Shown here one piece after another: positions 62,571 to 64,000 of a DNA stretch of 64,000 nt (its first letter is position 1; each line of letters starts with the position of its first letter). The notes beneath the pieces were generated by a model, which was not told the origin of the DNA, did no database searches, and worked only from the letters and a program-made list of their open reading frames with translations. The stretch is from contig OZ176051.1 in NCBI GenBank assembly GCA_964247055.1, positions 4,712,001 to 4,776,000 of the forward strand. The letters are read 5' to 3'. Position numbers and translations under genes: made by a program. The DNA comes from Paragordius varius. Taxonomy: Eukaryota; Nematomorpha.

Positions 62571-63060
62571 GGGGTAGTTAGATACCCCAGACTTGTTTAA
62601 AATTTTTATATCAAAAAATATGGAATAAATTAAAACCATGGAAAAGTTTCTCTTTATATAATTTAATAAACCGCAATATAATAAAAAATTCAAATACTTG
62701 ATATTACTCATTCAAAGGTAAAACCCAAAGTAAAAATTTAGCCAACTTGACATAAATGCATAAGCTAAATACAATGTAAAATATAATAATAATTTTTTTG
62801 TTATATTGTTAAATGTGATAAAAAAAGGTAAACGTTTTTAGGCTTATAATCAAATAAACACGATATTTTGCAAAAATTTTGTAAAATCGAAATGGCGTCC
62901 AAGTAGTTTGATAAAAAGCTTTTTTTCAAAACTCAATTTGTCCTATATATTTTGGCTTATTTATTTTATATTAGGATAGAACCATAAGTTTAAATAGGGC
63001 CATTCTATTCGGTAGTTTTTCATACCAATTTAAAAATGGTCTGGGGTATTTAGATACCCC
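62571..63060. repeat. Inverted-repeat element with palindromic GGGGTA...TACCCC ends
   Basis: It starts GGGGTAGTTAGATACCCC followed by AGAC. It ends with GTCT and GGGGTATTTAGATACCCC. Each end is itself a near-palindrome, and the two are inverted copies of each other, making a 490-bp unit. The GGGGTAGTT start resembles the ends of the elements at 30745 and 36685. Confidence 0.55.
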
Positions 63061-64000
63061 AATTTTAATCGAAGTGTTAAAAAACGTTTAATTTTAAAAA
63101 AAAAGGTCGTGTCAAACTGTTTCAGCAATTCAATGGCAAGTTTTTTGTGAGATAACCGTGTATGGATTCTGCGGCTAAAAGTTGAGTTAATATAAAATTA
63201 TTTATATTTATCAATAATAATTAGGATAGAAAAAATACAACAACGCTAAATTAAATACTTTTTAGGCTATGCCTTCTTAATGCTAATGTTTGCCTACGTT
63301 TAAACCAAAGTGCCCATATGCGCGAGCCTTTAAAAAAATTTACGGAATCGCGAAAAATTGAAATAAAAACAAACAAATTGAACATTTTATAATACTAGAA
63401 AAAATAGGAAAAATAAAGTTTATATCATCTTCTCTAAAATATTTTTTAATAAATTATTTATTTTATCTATTTTGTTTATTAAAACCATCGATCGTTTGCC
63501 GTATTACCGTTAGGTTTTTATATATTCCACACATAATTCCCAGATATATTGTATGCGTAGATTTTTCACAGCCTCATGATTAATAAATATAGTCGACAAA
63601 TTTGGTTTTTAAGCATCCCCACTCAAATTTTTGAATTTTGACTTATTTCAGTGTTCTATAACCGAATCTGAAAAAATTGATCCCCCAATCGGAATTTTGA
63701 GATATTACAGGTTTTTCAATTATCTAAAAACAAGAAAAAATAGACATAAAATCAAATATTTATAATAAAAAGTTATTATATTATAAAATTTGTATCATTT
63801 AATAAAGCCTTTCTGTTCTTTGATTATGAATATGTCTTTATAATATCAGGGAGAAAAAAATGGTACGGGTATAATCGTTAAAATTAAGTGTTTTTTAAAG
63901 CTAATTTTAAACAGGTATAAATTTATATTAAAAAAATACTAAAAAAGGCATTTTGTAATTTAAACCTTCGGCTTTCAGGCTATATTTATTTTGTTAGTTT

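Larger units (their letters stand above)
62276..64000. other. Gene-free tail of the window
   Basis: This begins with the PP5 promoter side. It contains a (TA)n tract at 62360-62397 and a possible inverted-repeat element at 62571-63060. The frame at 62457-62711 is AT-rich with no protein-like signal and overlaps the repeat. No further feature is visible. Confidence 0.5.

Overview
This is a 64 kb piece of a very AT-rich animal nuclear genome. The genes have GT-AG introns, and several belong to animal families: a Na+/Ca2+ exchanger with two Calx-beta domains, a brainiac-type beta-1,3-glycosyltransferase and 7TM receptors. Dinucleotide (TA)n tracts and decayed transposons fill much of the rest. 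I assembled the gene models by hand from splice signals. All except the zinc-finger gene sum to a multiple of three, and PP5 comes out at 495 aa, the usual size for its family.

Layout. 1-183 is the last exon of RBX1 (+). 968-3548 (-) is a small coiled-coil protein I do not recognise. 5613-18402 is a cluster of three related 7TM receptor-like genes: two on the minus strand and a third diverging on the plus strand, with a nearly intact RTE-like LINE inside its intron. 19991-27449 (-) is a complete 11-exon Na+/Ca2+ exchanger. 27450-37874 has no host gene; it holds a decayed hAT transposon with a perfect 8-bp target duplication, nested inside an older inverted-repeat element, plus other MITE relics. 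37875-45894 (+) is a large zinc-finger, Asn- and RS-rich protein. 48189-53472 (-) is a brainiac-like glycosyltransferase, head-to-head with a membrane short-chain dehydrogenase (53744-55189, +). 57037-62275 (-) is a complete 14-exon protein phosphatase 5. The tail to 64000 shows no gene.

The most unusual signal is a class of micro-introns of only 23-25 nt: two in PP5 and two in the zinc-finger gene. They sit beside ordinary introns of 57 nt to nearly 5 kb. Each has GT...AG ends, contains an in-frame stop, and must be removed to keep the protein open. Among animals the closest precedent I know is the greatly shortened introns reported from dicyemid mesozoans. That makes a dicyemid-like or other simplified, possibly parasitic, animal a reasonable guess, but the window alone does not settle it.

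The genes do not form one pathway. They are neighbours covering ubiquitin ligation (RBX1), membrane Ca2+ extrusion, membrane signalling (7TM cluster), Golgi glycosylation, lipid or retinoid redox metabolism (SDR) and Hsp90-linked dephosphorylation (PP5). No retrovirus, LTR element, Polinton, CRISPR array or confident tRNA was seen.
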